Assembly (NCBI GenBank): GCA_946803715.1
Contig: CAMPET010000073.1
Location: forward strand, 160,171 to 224,170
DNA: 64,000 bases
Reading direction: 5' to 3'
DNA from: Beroe ovata
Lineage: Eukaryota > Ctenophora > Nuda > Beroida > Beroidae
A program made the position numbers and the translations under genes. Positions within the stretch are counted from its first letter, which is position 1. Every line of letters starts with the position of its first letter. The notes under the pieces are model-generated. The model was not told where the DNA came from. It searched no databases and was given only the letters and a program-made list of their open reading frames with translations. Of this stretch, positions 11,401-21,785 are shown in pieces.

Positions 11401-14400
11401 TGGTGTTTGACAGAGTTTTCTCCCACTTAGAGGGAAGATAGAAGCTGTCAGTGTAGTGACAGTTAGGAGGTATATGAGAAGTGACCCTTATCATAGGTCA
11501 GGATAATTAAATGATTGGAGGGTTATCAATAATTACTTTGACTGGCAAAAAACTAAAAACACTGATGAAAGTTTTCGACACCACTAAATTCTAGAAAAAT
11601 CCTCAATTCTTGAGAAACCTCACTCTTACCTTATGAAAAAAATATGGTCACTGTTAACATGGTAATAGTGACCATGTGTTCCATGGTAACAGTGACCGTG
11701 TGTTACCATGGTAACACTAACAGTTATTGGTTAAATCCTAAGTCTGGAATTCCTGCAACATTAACTCGATGACGTTTACCTGTGGCGTGAGTCTGCGTCT
11801 GTTGAGAGAGTCTAGCACGTAATCAGGTCCCGCGCTGTGATTGGGCGAGGTGTTTGTCACGTGACTATTGGGTCGGATATAGAACATGGTCTGTAGCTGA
11901 CTAGCTGAAGAGCGCAATGTGTCCAGGGTCTTCTGTTGGGCGTCCAGTTGGTCGGGATTAGCCCAGAGACCTAAACGGGATGAAAATGTTGCGTGATACC
12001 AAGCCATCAATACCGAGACCTACACAGTGTACAGGGTGACAATGGGCGTTGCCCCTAATCACGATAATTCACCATCTAGTATCTAGATCATTCTGCAGTT
12101 AGCACTGTACCTTTTGATATCCAAGCATAGAGACTGGAATCTTGTTCATTCTTGTTGATATCATTCTTAGAGAGTTGCTGTTCAAGATGAACAATCTGAA
12201 AACATTGATAGAATTAAGAAATTTCCTGACTGAAGAGACAGAAAAGAAATTGTCCGATTCATTTCATTCTCTCAAGATCACAGGAATGCACCTCTACGGA
12301 TAGTTTATCCAGCAGTTCTTGAGCTGCTTCCCCCTCAGTGAAAACACACACAATATTGTAACTGTTACTCTGTTCCAACTCTCGGATTGTCCTGCCAAGA
12401 GGACGAGGATTTGGGGAATTATACATTCGTGTGAGTTATAGCGGTTGACAAAGTTGGGCCCAAAGTTACACTCCAACCCCCTCTCTCTCTCCTATAATTC
12501 GAGAGGTTTAAATGGGGTCCTCCATGAAGTCCCCCGTCTCTCAAGGGGTGTTTGAAAGGAAGCCCCCATAACCTTTCACTCCACGCGAAGGGGAATTTTG
12601 GGTGCTGCTATTCACTCAGAATTGAGTGAAACCCTACCTGAACAGAGGGGGAGAAGAGTACACTTTGAGCACTCTCGACAACAGAGTGACATTCTTCCCG
12701 CTGCATATAAGCGAGTGAGACATACGTCTGAGACACCGATCCAGCAGGTTACAGTACACAGACAGGTTGTCTCGTATGAAGACCTGCCACTCCGAGATGT
12801 TATCGTCAGTGAGCGGACCTGCGGGTAGCGGATATGTGAGGAGATAGGGCGAGAGGGGGAGGGATCAGTGAGCGGGCCTGCGGGTAGCGGATATGTGAGG
12901 AGATTGGGAGAGAGAGAGGGGTCAGTGAGCGGGCCTGCGGGTAGCGGATATGTGAGGAGATAGGGCGAGAGGGGGTGTGGTGGAAAGAGGGGTACTGAAT
13001 AGAGGGTGATTAATGAGGTGTGTTCGCAGGACACACTCTGTCACTCTGGGTTGCCATTGAGTAAGGGAGCTGTGCTAAATCCTTGGACTGCATACCCGCT
13101 GCAGTTACTGAGTGATATCATGGCAGTATAATACCTGGCACTATGGATGTGTATCGCCAGGGTTGGATGTAACTGAGCCAGGTTTCCATGAGACCTCTGA
13201 AGCTGGAGATGAGGGGCCACGTAGTGAAGTGGTAGTTGAGAAACTGGGGCAGTAATTGCAGTGAGAGTATTGATCCAAATTATACAGAAATTCGACAGAA
13301 CATCTACGAAACCTCTAAATTTACAATTTTACTACAAATTTACATTTTTACTACAAACCTCATAAGTATTAGTTTGAAAAGTGGAGGATATGTATCCGGC
13401 TATCTCCTCTGTGACTCTATCCTTTACAATACGGGGCGTGTAGATGAAGCGATGCGTGTGTTTCACCAGCATTCGGATTATCCTTACCTGAGACATTGTC
13501 TAAACCCACGGGTAAACGGGAAATATGTGCCAATTATGTATAAACATACGGTGTCAACATAATATGGTGTCAACATGACACCTTCTTCTTATATGACACC
13601 ACTTTATCAAACCTGGTCTATGGAGAGCACGACTTTGTTGACCTCATTTCCCCGCTGATTGAGCCACATCTCAAACATGATCTCAGCAAATGCTTGAGAT
13701 AGGGAGTGAGGGGTGGGTATGAATCGGTTGATGGGCTGGAGGTTACTACTGTTTGGGATGCTATTCCCCGGGGGTAGGAAATAGTTTAGGTAGTCATCTA
13801 TGAGTTGGGTGTAGAGCACGTCTGCCAGATCAGCCGGCCACGCCACACCAGGGGGAGGGTGGACTAGGAAATAGGTGATATACATGAAGTAGTAGTGGAA
13901 CGCGGTCATGCTCAGCTCCCTGTTGTCGGTGTCAACATTCACAAACAACCTGTGTCAACAGTCATGGGTGTCAATATTCAGGTGTCATGAGGAAATACAT
14001 GGAATCGGGGAATTTCAGATGGTAACGGCGTGCACTATTTTAGAAACCTGTATGGTGGGGGCATAGCGTGTTCCATCAACAGAGCAGCTGAGTTGGGAGG
14101 AAGTGCAGAGAAGGGAAAGAGAAAGTGAGAAGAGTTGTCACATTCCAAACAGTGGAGCGCTTTGAACAGACAACCTGGGGTGATCAGATGGTTATAGTGA
14201 TACTGTGGGTGATCAGATGGTTATACTGTGGGTAAATTTTAGTCCCTCTCTCAGTTATCATAGAGTCTTTCGAAATCGATGTGGTACTTAGAACTGGACA
14301 TTGAAACAAGATGGTGGAATGAGTTGCGTATATTCTCGAAATAACAATCCGAAATAATCCCACCAACATCATTATCAGACAGACCAAAATGTCAAGCTAT

Positions 14401-15597
14401 CTGGTGTCAATAAACAGTATCTCTCACACGGTCCCTGGTGCTGTACCCAATGGGAACACCTTGACACCCCTTTCACTTGCTTTATAGAGAGCTCTCTTCT
14501 CCACACCTACACTAGTGTGAGACACGTGACCATCCACGTCTTTACTAGCCCCACTCTCTAACGTGTCTAGACACGTGGCGTTACCGAGCAACGAGCCAAG
14601 GAACGTGTTGAGCTGCGCTATTTCTTCCGCCTCACGTGTTGTTGCTATGACAACTCTGTCTGTCTGTAGCAACATCTGTGTAAATCCTACAACATCCCTC
14701 ACGCTGCATCCTATCCCCAGCAACACGTGTATTTCCATGACAACAACAACATCGCACGCCGCCGGGAGAGATTTAACAGTTTCCAGTAGATCTGGTGGGG
14801 AATCTAGTGAACACTGGAACTCGACAAAGTTCAGCTGACATGATGACACCAAGTCCGTAACATTGACACCACATTTTGCGAGAAGAGCAGTTATCTGTCG
14901 TTGACACCCATCACCCATGTGATGTAAAACTGTCACGGTTTTGTTGTCTCTGAGGTATTTATGTAGGAGGAAGGATGAGAGAGTGGAGGAGTTGCCATGA
15001 CGATAGGAAGAAAGGAGGGTAGAGTCAGGATCTATCCACGGGTGTAGAGCATCTAGTATCATTGGCTAACCTGGGATGAAATAGTTAGATGACGGGGCAT
15101 ACAACAATCTGTGGAACTAGCATGTAGTAGTTTCGTACCTCCGTTAGGTTTCAGGAAGGATCGGATAGCTTTGAAATCGGTGGGGTGGAACTTGGAGTGT
15201 AGAGAGGTGAGTCTCCACCCGGGCGTGTTATCGTATCCGAATATGTTGGATAGGAGTTGTGGGAGACACAGATGAAGTTGTCTGATGGGTAACATCGGTA
15301 GCAGGTCTGACAACATCTGCAGGGGGGATGGTATTACGGCTTAAGAAGGGAGTGGAGGAGAGATGGAGTTTGAGGTGTGGAAGGAGGGGGTTGGTGAAAC
15401 TCAGACATGGGAATTGGGGGTATAAGATCAATCGAACTCACAGGATAAGTGAATAAGAACGACAAGATGGCCACTTTTTCAATGGAGGTACCTATATTAC
15501 ATTTACAGATTCTCGGAGTTAATTCTGCACGTGTGTCAATTACCTGGCATCTCACAGACAGCGGCTCCTGCTTCAGAATATTCGTTATGTTGTCCAT
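8487..15597 (-). CDS. SMPD4: SMPD4-like (neutral sphingomyelinase 3 family), 12 exons
   Basis: Exons: 15597-15544, 15316-15139, 14087-14048, 13949-13613, 13487-13359, 13243-13135, 12818-12638, 12391-12292, 12195-12111, 11970-11780, 9019-8795, 8684-8487. Every junction is GT-AG and phase is consistent, giving 608 aa. Similarity to animal SMPD4 runs throughout: a [17 protein letters not shown] block (human has FRAVLEMWLSYLQPWRY), a [13 protein letters not shown] block (human QPIRSYEIASLVR), an MFEMWL motif, and two hydrophobic C-terminal segments ending in ASSIIASG. Human SMPD4 is longer (about 830-870 aa), so a small exon could be missing between exons 2 and 3. SMPD4 is an ER and nuclear-envelope membrane protein linked to sphingomyelin hydrolysis; the activity here is inferred. 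Two other ORFs lie inside its introns. Confidence 0.87.
9343..10440 (-). CDS. Unrecognised 365-aa intronless ORF inside an SMPD4 intron
   Basis: A continuous 365-codon frame on the same strand as SMPD4, lying in the 2.76-kb intron between the exons at 11970-11780 and 9019-8795. I do not recognise the family. The N-terminal third is Ser/Thr/Asp/His-rich and looks disordered. A block around residues 47-95 (starting [20 protein letters not shown]) and the last 130 residues look folded, with alternating hydrophobic strands. No signal peptide or membrane segment is evident. Its length and amino-acid mix make a chance frame unlikely in this AT-leaning DNA. It could be a nested gene, a retrocopy or an alternative SMPD4 exon. 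No transcript evidence is available here. Confidence 0.6.
   Translation of the reverse strand: MNPTTMTTSDDHTHDLARGQATISPDKQATPSPSEESNIPSQQARGMNHNIMSFRWITEDERIGSWELINNSHDTIQFVIHDTTSNRVIFRLGIEPTSLTNHNLSTGLHMTHTSPSSETVMTSEETSEGTICESRELNISNTHNVTCFMKEHCSLSTIAYQLPSTSYAGYRIREGVVPREFHSNSEHDRNVANGTVAIGDVNKKNGLDRFDHDNSGNIDSEHTKILHSSLGKDFFTHHKRSILDFVATHFSRTNSEQETDCIPLEEVQYVTKCLFESGEFCTYQYYFIVRTQDLDLTELVTISEGSYCNVNSCEGVAEELLENRVFVSLHVHEIEQFFSNETELMISPNLMLCLKKVLLSSRSHE
10844..10971. repeat. Four-copy 32-bp tandem repeat carrying CCAAT boxes
   Basis: Units begin at 10844, 10876, 10908 and 10940 with the shared segment AATGACACACTG. Each unit has a CATATG, and the three junctions between units read GCCAATGA, so CCAAT motifs recur every 32 bp. 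The block lies about 400-530 bp upstream of the start of the nested 365-aa ORF. Confidence 0.85.
12805..12978. repeat. Three-copy tandem repeat of an SMPD4 intron/exon junction
   Basis: Units of 57-59 bp start near 12805, 12864 and 12921. On the minus strand each has a pyrimidine tract followed by CTACCCGCAG and then G(T/C)CCGCTCACTGA. This is the 3' splice site and first exon bases of the SMPD4 exon 12818-12638. The copy nearest the exon body is the one that keeps the frame. Confidence 0.85.
14424..15062 (-). CDS. ELP6: ELP6-like Elongator subunit, intronless, nested in SMPD4
   Basis: A 212-aa single-exon frame. ELP6 is a RecA-fold protein without a catalytic Walker motif. It forms a ring with ELP4 and ELP5 in the Elongator complex that modifies wobble uridines of tRNA. 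Support is the family-typical length (human 266 aa) and the order of blocks: an early [20 protein letters not shown] segment (human FLVHHFLSFYLK...VCFVALIQ), GVNVTDLV, a central [18 protein letters not shown] strand-loop, and a C-terminal [20 protein letters not shown] matching human YKIQDKSVSFFAKGMSPAVL. The gene lies in the SMPD4 intron 15138-14088 on the same strand. Its ATG overlaps a TGA of the read-through upstream frame as ATGA. The assignment rests on remembered similarity and is good, not certain. Confidence 0.75.
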   Translation of the reverse strand: MILDALHPWIDPDSTLLSSYRHGNSSTLSSFLLHKYLRDNKTVTVLHHMGDGCQRQITALLAKCGVNVTDLVSSCQLNFVEFQCSLDSPPDLLETVKSLPAACDVVVVMEIHVLLGIGCSVRDVVGFTQMLLQTDRVVIATTREAEEIAQLNTFLGSLLGNATCLDTLESGASKDVDGHVSHTSVGVEKRALYKASERGVKVFPLGTAPGTV

Positions 15598-15649
15598 TCT
15601 GTGCGTTGATATATATCGAACAGGAAGTTTAGTTCTTCTTTCAAAATGA

Positions 15650-17185
15650 CTTCCTATCAGATATGCTTCGGGTTAGAAATAAAAAGATGGAACATTTCGA
15701 AGTGATGTCGTTTATTCGCAAAAACGGTTCGAACAACTGACACCAATTTGTCCTCGGTACGAACACATATTAAATTGATTTATTCATATTTACAGTGATT
15801 CAGAATATATTTATGAGTTACATGGCAATTCTCTAAAAAACCTCAATATTTAAATGTTTACCGAATGAAAAGTCCTCGTGGAAACAAAAACTCTCTGATT
15901 AAAGAGGTTCTGATCGGAATACAAACATAATCAATCGTTAAAACACAGTTTAATGAACAGTCATTTAGATCCAATATTTGTTTTTCTCGGCATGGAAAAC
16001 TTATGATTGCCAAACTAATATCTTTCCATCATAAACACTAGGTAAAGGTTCATCATGCTTCATGCTTGTTGCTCGGTCTATAATTTGATCACAGTTGAGT
16101 GACAATATTGTGGCGTTGAATTGTTGTTTAAATTGCAAAAAACAGAGTACAAATAAGCTAGAACCATGTTATAAAAGTGCTGATAGGGTCCTGTTCACTA
16201 CAATTACTACAAACCGAGCTGTCAACCTGCAGCGGTTTCCAATTCCTTCATTCAGAGGATGAATCATTCTCTGGACAAGAGCCAATCTTCTGGTCCTGAT
16301 TGGGAATAATGATTTCCAGAATAAAATGATAAAATTTTACAGTCAAGTTGAGAAAGTAAAGACCAACGTCAATATAAAAGATGCCAGTGTACAACTATCG
16401 TTTGATCAGAAGGCATCGTTTATTCTTTGCGGTTCAATTGGTATAATAATTAATATCATTAGATATTCATGAATTTTGCTCAAATTGCTATGCAGCACAT
16501 AAGCCAAAACTGATTGCAGCAATTGCGAATGGAGAATAATCGCTCTTATTGTATCACTCCAGTGCAGACATAAGAGGGAAATTCTGGATGGAAAGTTCCC
16601 TGCCTCAGAAAAATGCCCAGAGAATGAAATAAATGATTCGCCACATGGACCTATTATATTGGTGTCAACGAATTCCTTCGTCAGCATTCCTATGTCATAG
16701 TCATGCAGTGGTGTCAACGAGTTCTGACGAATCGGTACTCCAATCGTCACACAGGCCTGTTTTGACGAACTGGAGTCAGCATTCCTATGTCATAGTCATG
16801 CAGTGGTGTCAACAAGTTGTGACGAATCGGTACTACAATCGTCACACAGGCCTGTTTTGACGAACTGGAGTCAGCATTCCTACGTCACAGTCATGCAGTG
16901 GTGTCAACAAGTTGTGACGAATCGGTACTACAATCGTCAAACAGGCCTGTTTTGACGAACTGGAGTCAGCATTCCTACGTCACAGTCATGCAGTGGTGTC
17001 AACAAGTTGTGACGAATCGGTACTACAATCGTCAAACAGGCTTGTTCCTGTGTTCTTTTCAAGGAAATTCATCTAAGTAACCCACTCTCTGTGAATATGT
17101 GCACCAGAGTGGCACGATAAAAAGATCACTTCGTGACACAATTAAAAGAGAAGCAATTGCATGACGGACAGCGAATTTACTTGAT
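15650..17185. other. Intergenic DNA with a minisatellite
   Basis: AT-rich DNA between the SMPD4 start and the stop of the next gene. It holds the 95-bp tandem array at about 16661-17050. The minus frame at 16406-16750 runs into that array and is not supported. Confidence 0.5.
16661..17050. repeat. 95-bp tandem repeat array, about four copies
   Basis: The landmark GGTGTCAAC recurs at 16710, 16805, 16900 and 16995, spaced exactly 95 bp, with a divergent partial unit starting at 16661. Units share GACGAATCGGTACTACAATC and TCAGCATTCCTA(T/C)GTCA. Short open frames through the array are consequences of the repeat. Confidence 0.9.
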
Positions 17186-18984
17186 CTACTGATCGTATGG
17201 AGTAATGTGTCGAGAAGAAGACGGCATTCCTACACCATCACTATTTCCGTTATTACCGGTGCTCTCCTCTGCGAAATGATACGCTTCCGACAACGTTTCC
17301 TGCTTTCGGTGTTTTATCTCATCCTGTAAAATAGCCATTACATATTACCCAGCCATACTCATCACCCCCTCTCTCTACACGCCTGCTCAGTGCTCAGCCA
17401 CAACTATCAATATCAGTCGTTTTTCTCACCCATATGAAGTTTGGTCGAATTTGTTGTCTCATTTCCTGACTACAGGAAAAGAGAAGAGTGTTAGCCGTGC
17501 CGAGTAGTGGAGCAGACATGCTGGTCAGCAGGACTAGTGGAAATGACGACTGAGAACTGAGGGCCATCTGGATCCTGAGGGTGAAATATGTTGTGAGATT
17601 TTGGAAGATTTTTCCGATACAAATATTTCTTTGGAGTATTTCAATCTGTAGTAGAAAGGAAATCGGGCGTCGTTACCTCGTGACTAAGGGAAATACGGAG
17701 ATCACAATGAATACTATCGGATACATGAACATTATCCGCACTTCTTTCCACTTGCTCGACTTTGCATTCTCTGCATCGGGGTTGTAGCTGGCGTATGTTC
17801 TGTTCTGTAGGATGGATATATGATGTTCAGTGGGTAGTGGGCATTGCTAACAAGGAATAAACCATAAGGAATCAATAATATTTCATTCATTCAGATTTAT
17901 CCGATAAGACGTGGTCCGGTAGTCGGGCTTTTTGGAGACTGCTGAATCAACAGCAGCTGTCAAGTTCCAGTTTTATGTTCGTACTGCTTTCGTCAAAACT
18001 ACAATTGCGCGTTCAGGAAAGGTGTTAGCGTCTTTGATTTGTTCTCGCGCGTTCCACAAACGTGACGAAAATGGCGGCAAAACAGTGCCAAGTCATGGAA
18101 ATGGCAATTTATTTGTCTGGGGAGTTGGGATGTACCTGTCTTTTGGTATGCACTCTCAAGTAAATGAGAAATCCTGTTAGGATGATGACGATCACCACTA
18201 TTGGACCATACCAAATGGAGAACCTCAACATTTGGTCGTATCTGTGGTCGCCTTTGATCCAACTGTAAACGACATTGTGGATATATGTCCAATGAAGAAC
18301 AAAATACAGAATGTGGCTAGAAAATGGTTCAGGAATTTGATGACGCATGCTTACCACCACGGTCCAGAGTGACCGTATGAATCCCAATAGAAGGGAATAG
18401 CTGCTATGAGAGCAGGTAAAAACCAGCAAATGATATGTAAGAGTGGTTCTGTCGATTCGAAACTCGTTTCTTCCTTGACCCAGCGGTACATGTTAGCTGT
18501 GATGACACACACCCATGTGACACATGTCCAGTCGAAATACGTCATCAGGTAGCCCTGAGATATGATATAGGTTTGAATGAGGAAATTGAGAGTTAAGAAA
18601 ATGCCGTCGAAAAGTAGTCCCTTTTTGAACATACAGTAATTCAAACCTGGATCTTACATCCGACATCACTGTCAATGTTTCCCATCATGTAGGGTATGGA
18701 GTCGAACAGAGCAGCTACTCCAAGATATAGGACCAGTCGTTGAGAGAAAAACATGTATTTCTTGAAGAGCCATATAACGAATATCATGAACAAACTGAAA
18801 CAACGATATCGTTAAGAAACTGAATTTATAATCCGGCTACATTCTCATAATTCCTCGCATATCGCGTATATCTAAACCTGAGGACGAAGGAGAGAGACCC
18901 AAACAGAACCCTTATGATGGTGAGTGTGGTACACTTGACATCATCGGAATCAGAACATTTTGTCAACCAGTCAACTTCCTCCAT
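17186..18984 (-). CDS. cAMP-receptor-like (class E / GPR157-like) GPCR, 7 exons
   Basis: Exons 18984-18878, 18794-18647, 18554-18355, 18262-18136, 17804-17677, 17574-17430 and 17323-17186 join in phase to give 330 aa. Seven hydrophobic segments are visible. TM3 contains DWTCVTWVCVITANMYRW. TM4 is followed by a GPWCWI motif across the exon 3/4 junction, typical of Dictyostelium cAMP-receptor and GPR157-like receptors. TM6 has the MFMYPIVF motif and TM7 has a SAPLLGTANTLLF segment. There is no long N-terminal ectodomain, so adhesion and secretin classes fit less well. The cytoplasmic tail is about 60 residues, polar and acidic. The start codon is 255 bp after the TDP1 stop, on the same strand. 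The ligand is unknown. Confidence 0.85.
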
Positions 18985-19238
18985 TACTTAGATTATATGA
19001 ACCGAACATCGATCATTTTACCATTTCCTAGCCTGGGTATTGGTTCATTTCAAATTATAGTCAGTAATTCATTGCAATGATGATGCTAGACGAATAGGGA
19101 TCAAAAAGCTGAGGTTTCAAAAACAAATGCAATGGGTACAATGGGTAAAAACACCAAATTACACATAACATAAATTCAGAAATCGAGACATAGATAGTCC
19201 CAAAAAAGTGTCGTCGATCGTCTTCATCACAGGACATG

Positions 19239-21483
19239 TCACTCAACGATCGGCCACTTATTCCCATGCGTATCGAGCTGCGAGTATGCCACATCACACA
19301 TCCACGGTTTATCTGACTTAGAGTACGGTTTAGGAGGCAGACAGTATGGTATCATCACTCCTTCACGTGACTCGATTGCTTGGTCACGTGACCCAGTGGT
19401 TTCATCACGTGACGTACTCAAAACAGGCAGTGAGTTCTTGTTAACAAACAGAACACCCAGCTCATAACTCCTAACTCTCAGCTCTGACCCTACCATCTGC
19501 CCCCACGCTGCTTTAGACAGGTTTGAGCTGGTAAGGAGGAACCAGGCCACTTTCCTCATATCAGGGGAGATCCGGCAGTAGGTCTTGATATGAGGAACCA
19601 CACGTGATCTCCCATAATCACTTTCCCATCTGTAGGAGAGAGGGGAAACGTTATATCAGACACAAAAACATTCATATGAACATTTCGTAAAGGATTTTAA
19701 GGATTTTCCTTTTTAGGCAACATCACCAAAACCTTACAGTATTTTTAGGATTAATTATTTTTTCCCCAAATTTCACTCACTTGCACATGTGGTCTCTCAG
19801 CCATGGCTGTCTCCGGTGAGTCTGTAGCTGATACGGCACACTCCCACCTCCACAATAACCTTCCAAACTGTTCCGAATCATGTCAACCGTGGGGAACACT
19901 AGCTGAAATAAACACGGTCTCTCCAGTTGCTGATCACTTGTTGCTGCTGACTGATCACGTGTTGTTGTTGACTGATCACGTGTTGCTGTTGACTGATCAC
20001 GTGTTGTTGTTGACTGATCACGTGTTGTTGTTGACTGTGGTACAGAGTTCGTTGTTTGGAGGGCCCTGACAAACGTTTTCAACCAATCTTCGTGTTTAGC
20101 CCCCAAGGATCCGATACTGGAGCAATTGGCAACTATCCTCCATCCAGGACGTACTTTAGCTCCATCGACATAGAGAGAGAGGAGATGTTGGAGTCTGGGG
20201 TAACCGAATAGCTTGTCCTTGTGCATCCCTGGAACACTGCCAACTAGCTTCACATTTCTTATTTGGGACATGTCATACTGAGACAAAATTCTGCACAGCT
20301 GGTCTGTAGCTGGCAGGTGATATGATTGGAGATACTTGATGAAATATGACTTAAAACCGAGACAGTCAACATCGTCACATCCGCCTGGTGACGTCATCAC
20401 AGGACACAGAGGACTGATCCAAACCCCCTGAGTCTTGACAGTCCAATCACCCATGATGAGATTAGCAGTGTGTATCACCACCCTCACCCCACTCTCGCTT
20501 TGAAGGATCATCAGTTTAGTGTGATGTGTCCCATATGACAGGGGTAGTGGCACCGGCACCACAATAACTCTGGAGTATTTGGTGGAGTTGGATGTTGTTT
20601 TCCTAGCGGAGATTATCTGTTCTTGTACTTCGTGTGCTTGCTGTTCTCCTGAGAGCAGAGAGATGTGTAATGTGTAAACCTTACAAAATACACGTGAATA
20701 CTAACTAGAAATATCTTGGAAAGTTAAGGCCTAATAAGCTTGGAAGAATATGGACTTGGAAGGATATGAAGACTATGCTATGATTAACCTAGGAAGAGGA
20801 AGATGGGTCCCTCTGCCGCATTATCAGGATACTCCTCGAGCAGCCAATCAAGATCGACCATGTACGTGAACTGCCATGTCTTCAACAACTTCTCCCCTCC
20901 GAGGGATAAAATATCCCGGAAATTGAGAGCAATTCCGTCAGAGAACTTGTCGGGATGTCCGACTACCTTGGTAAAGTAGTATCTGTCATGTGACAGAGCC
21001 GGTCCAACCTTCCGCCTCTTTCTGTTTTCCTGTTCTGGTACCCCTAAAGATTGGTATTGGTGAGCGTCGATTATAAACACTGAACAATTTAGATTTTTAT
21101 TGCGTGGGAATTGATAGACACCCAATAAAGATTGATCCCCCCTCCTTGGTAAGTTGAAATCTCTATAACAAGATAAACTTACCTTCTGTGTCAACCGATC
21201 GTTTCACTGTACTCAGTGTTGCTGCATCAGCCTTCACAGCAATATCTTTCTCAAGTTTGTTAGGGCAGGGCAGATGACGAGCTGGTGATCGACATTTCAA
21301 ACTAGAGCATGCATCTTCTTGAACTGTGTTGTGATTTGAGATATCATCCTTAATCAAAACCTTCTTTTTCTCACCTGGAGATAAGCCAGGGATGTCATTG
21401 GGATGCAAGTAATCAGCAAGGTGCTGAGGATTTCTCCTATAACACTTTTCCCAGTATTTGCACTTTTCTTTTCTTGATGACAT
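19239..21483 (-). CDS. TDP1: Tyrosyl-DNA phosphodiesterase 1 with N-terminal PBZ finger, 4 exons
   Basis: Exons 21483-21183, 21043-20789, 20648-19781 and 19629-19239 join in phase into 604 aa (human 608). TDP1 hydrolyses 3'-phosphotyrosyl links left by stalled topoisomerase I, in the nucleus. Both HKD half-sites are intact: HHTKLM (His228, Lys230) and PHIKTY (His488, Lys490), with SSNLSKAAWG (Asn511). Residues 8-28 form a PBZ zinc finger, C-x5-C-x6-H-x5-H with CYRRNPQH, which in other proteins binds poly(ADP-ribose). Human TDP1 has no such finger. Between the half-sites a run of seven-residue TTTRDQS-type repeats is encoded by a 21-bp minisatellite. The lipase gene starts its coding end only 300 bp upstream. 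Confidence 0.95.
19925..20040. repeat. 21-bp in-frame minisatellite within TDP1
   Basis: About five copies of a 21-bp unit containing CTGATCACGTGTTG. Because 21 is a multiple of three, it stays in frame and encodes repeated TRDQS peptides. Each unit carries TGATCACGTG, so CACGTG recurs here too. Confidence 0.9.
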
Positions 21484-21785
21484 AGCTGGAGCAGTTAATC
21501 ATCTTAGATGTCACAGATTGCTGATCAATTCCTTAATTTGCAGACTACCAACCTTGAGTCAGTGAAAATAGGAGAATTCCAAAAATTGTAATGAAAGCAC
21601 CCCAGTTATTCGAAATTATTGATAAGATACAGCTCCGTACTTTTATAAACATGATTTAACGGAACGAGACTTAGCAAAACAAAATTTCAGCAAAACAAGA
21701 ACATTTTTTGATCTGTGAAATAGAACAAGTACTCCAATAAATTGTGTATCATATTACCTTATCGGTATACAAACAAAGTTCTAAG

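Noticed and set aside
14184-14387. Missing SMPD4 exon between exons 2 and 3
   Set aside because: A frame here ([12 protein letters not shown]) weakly resembles the expected segment but meets a stop with no donor, and the chain is phase-consistent without it.
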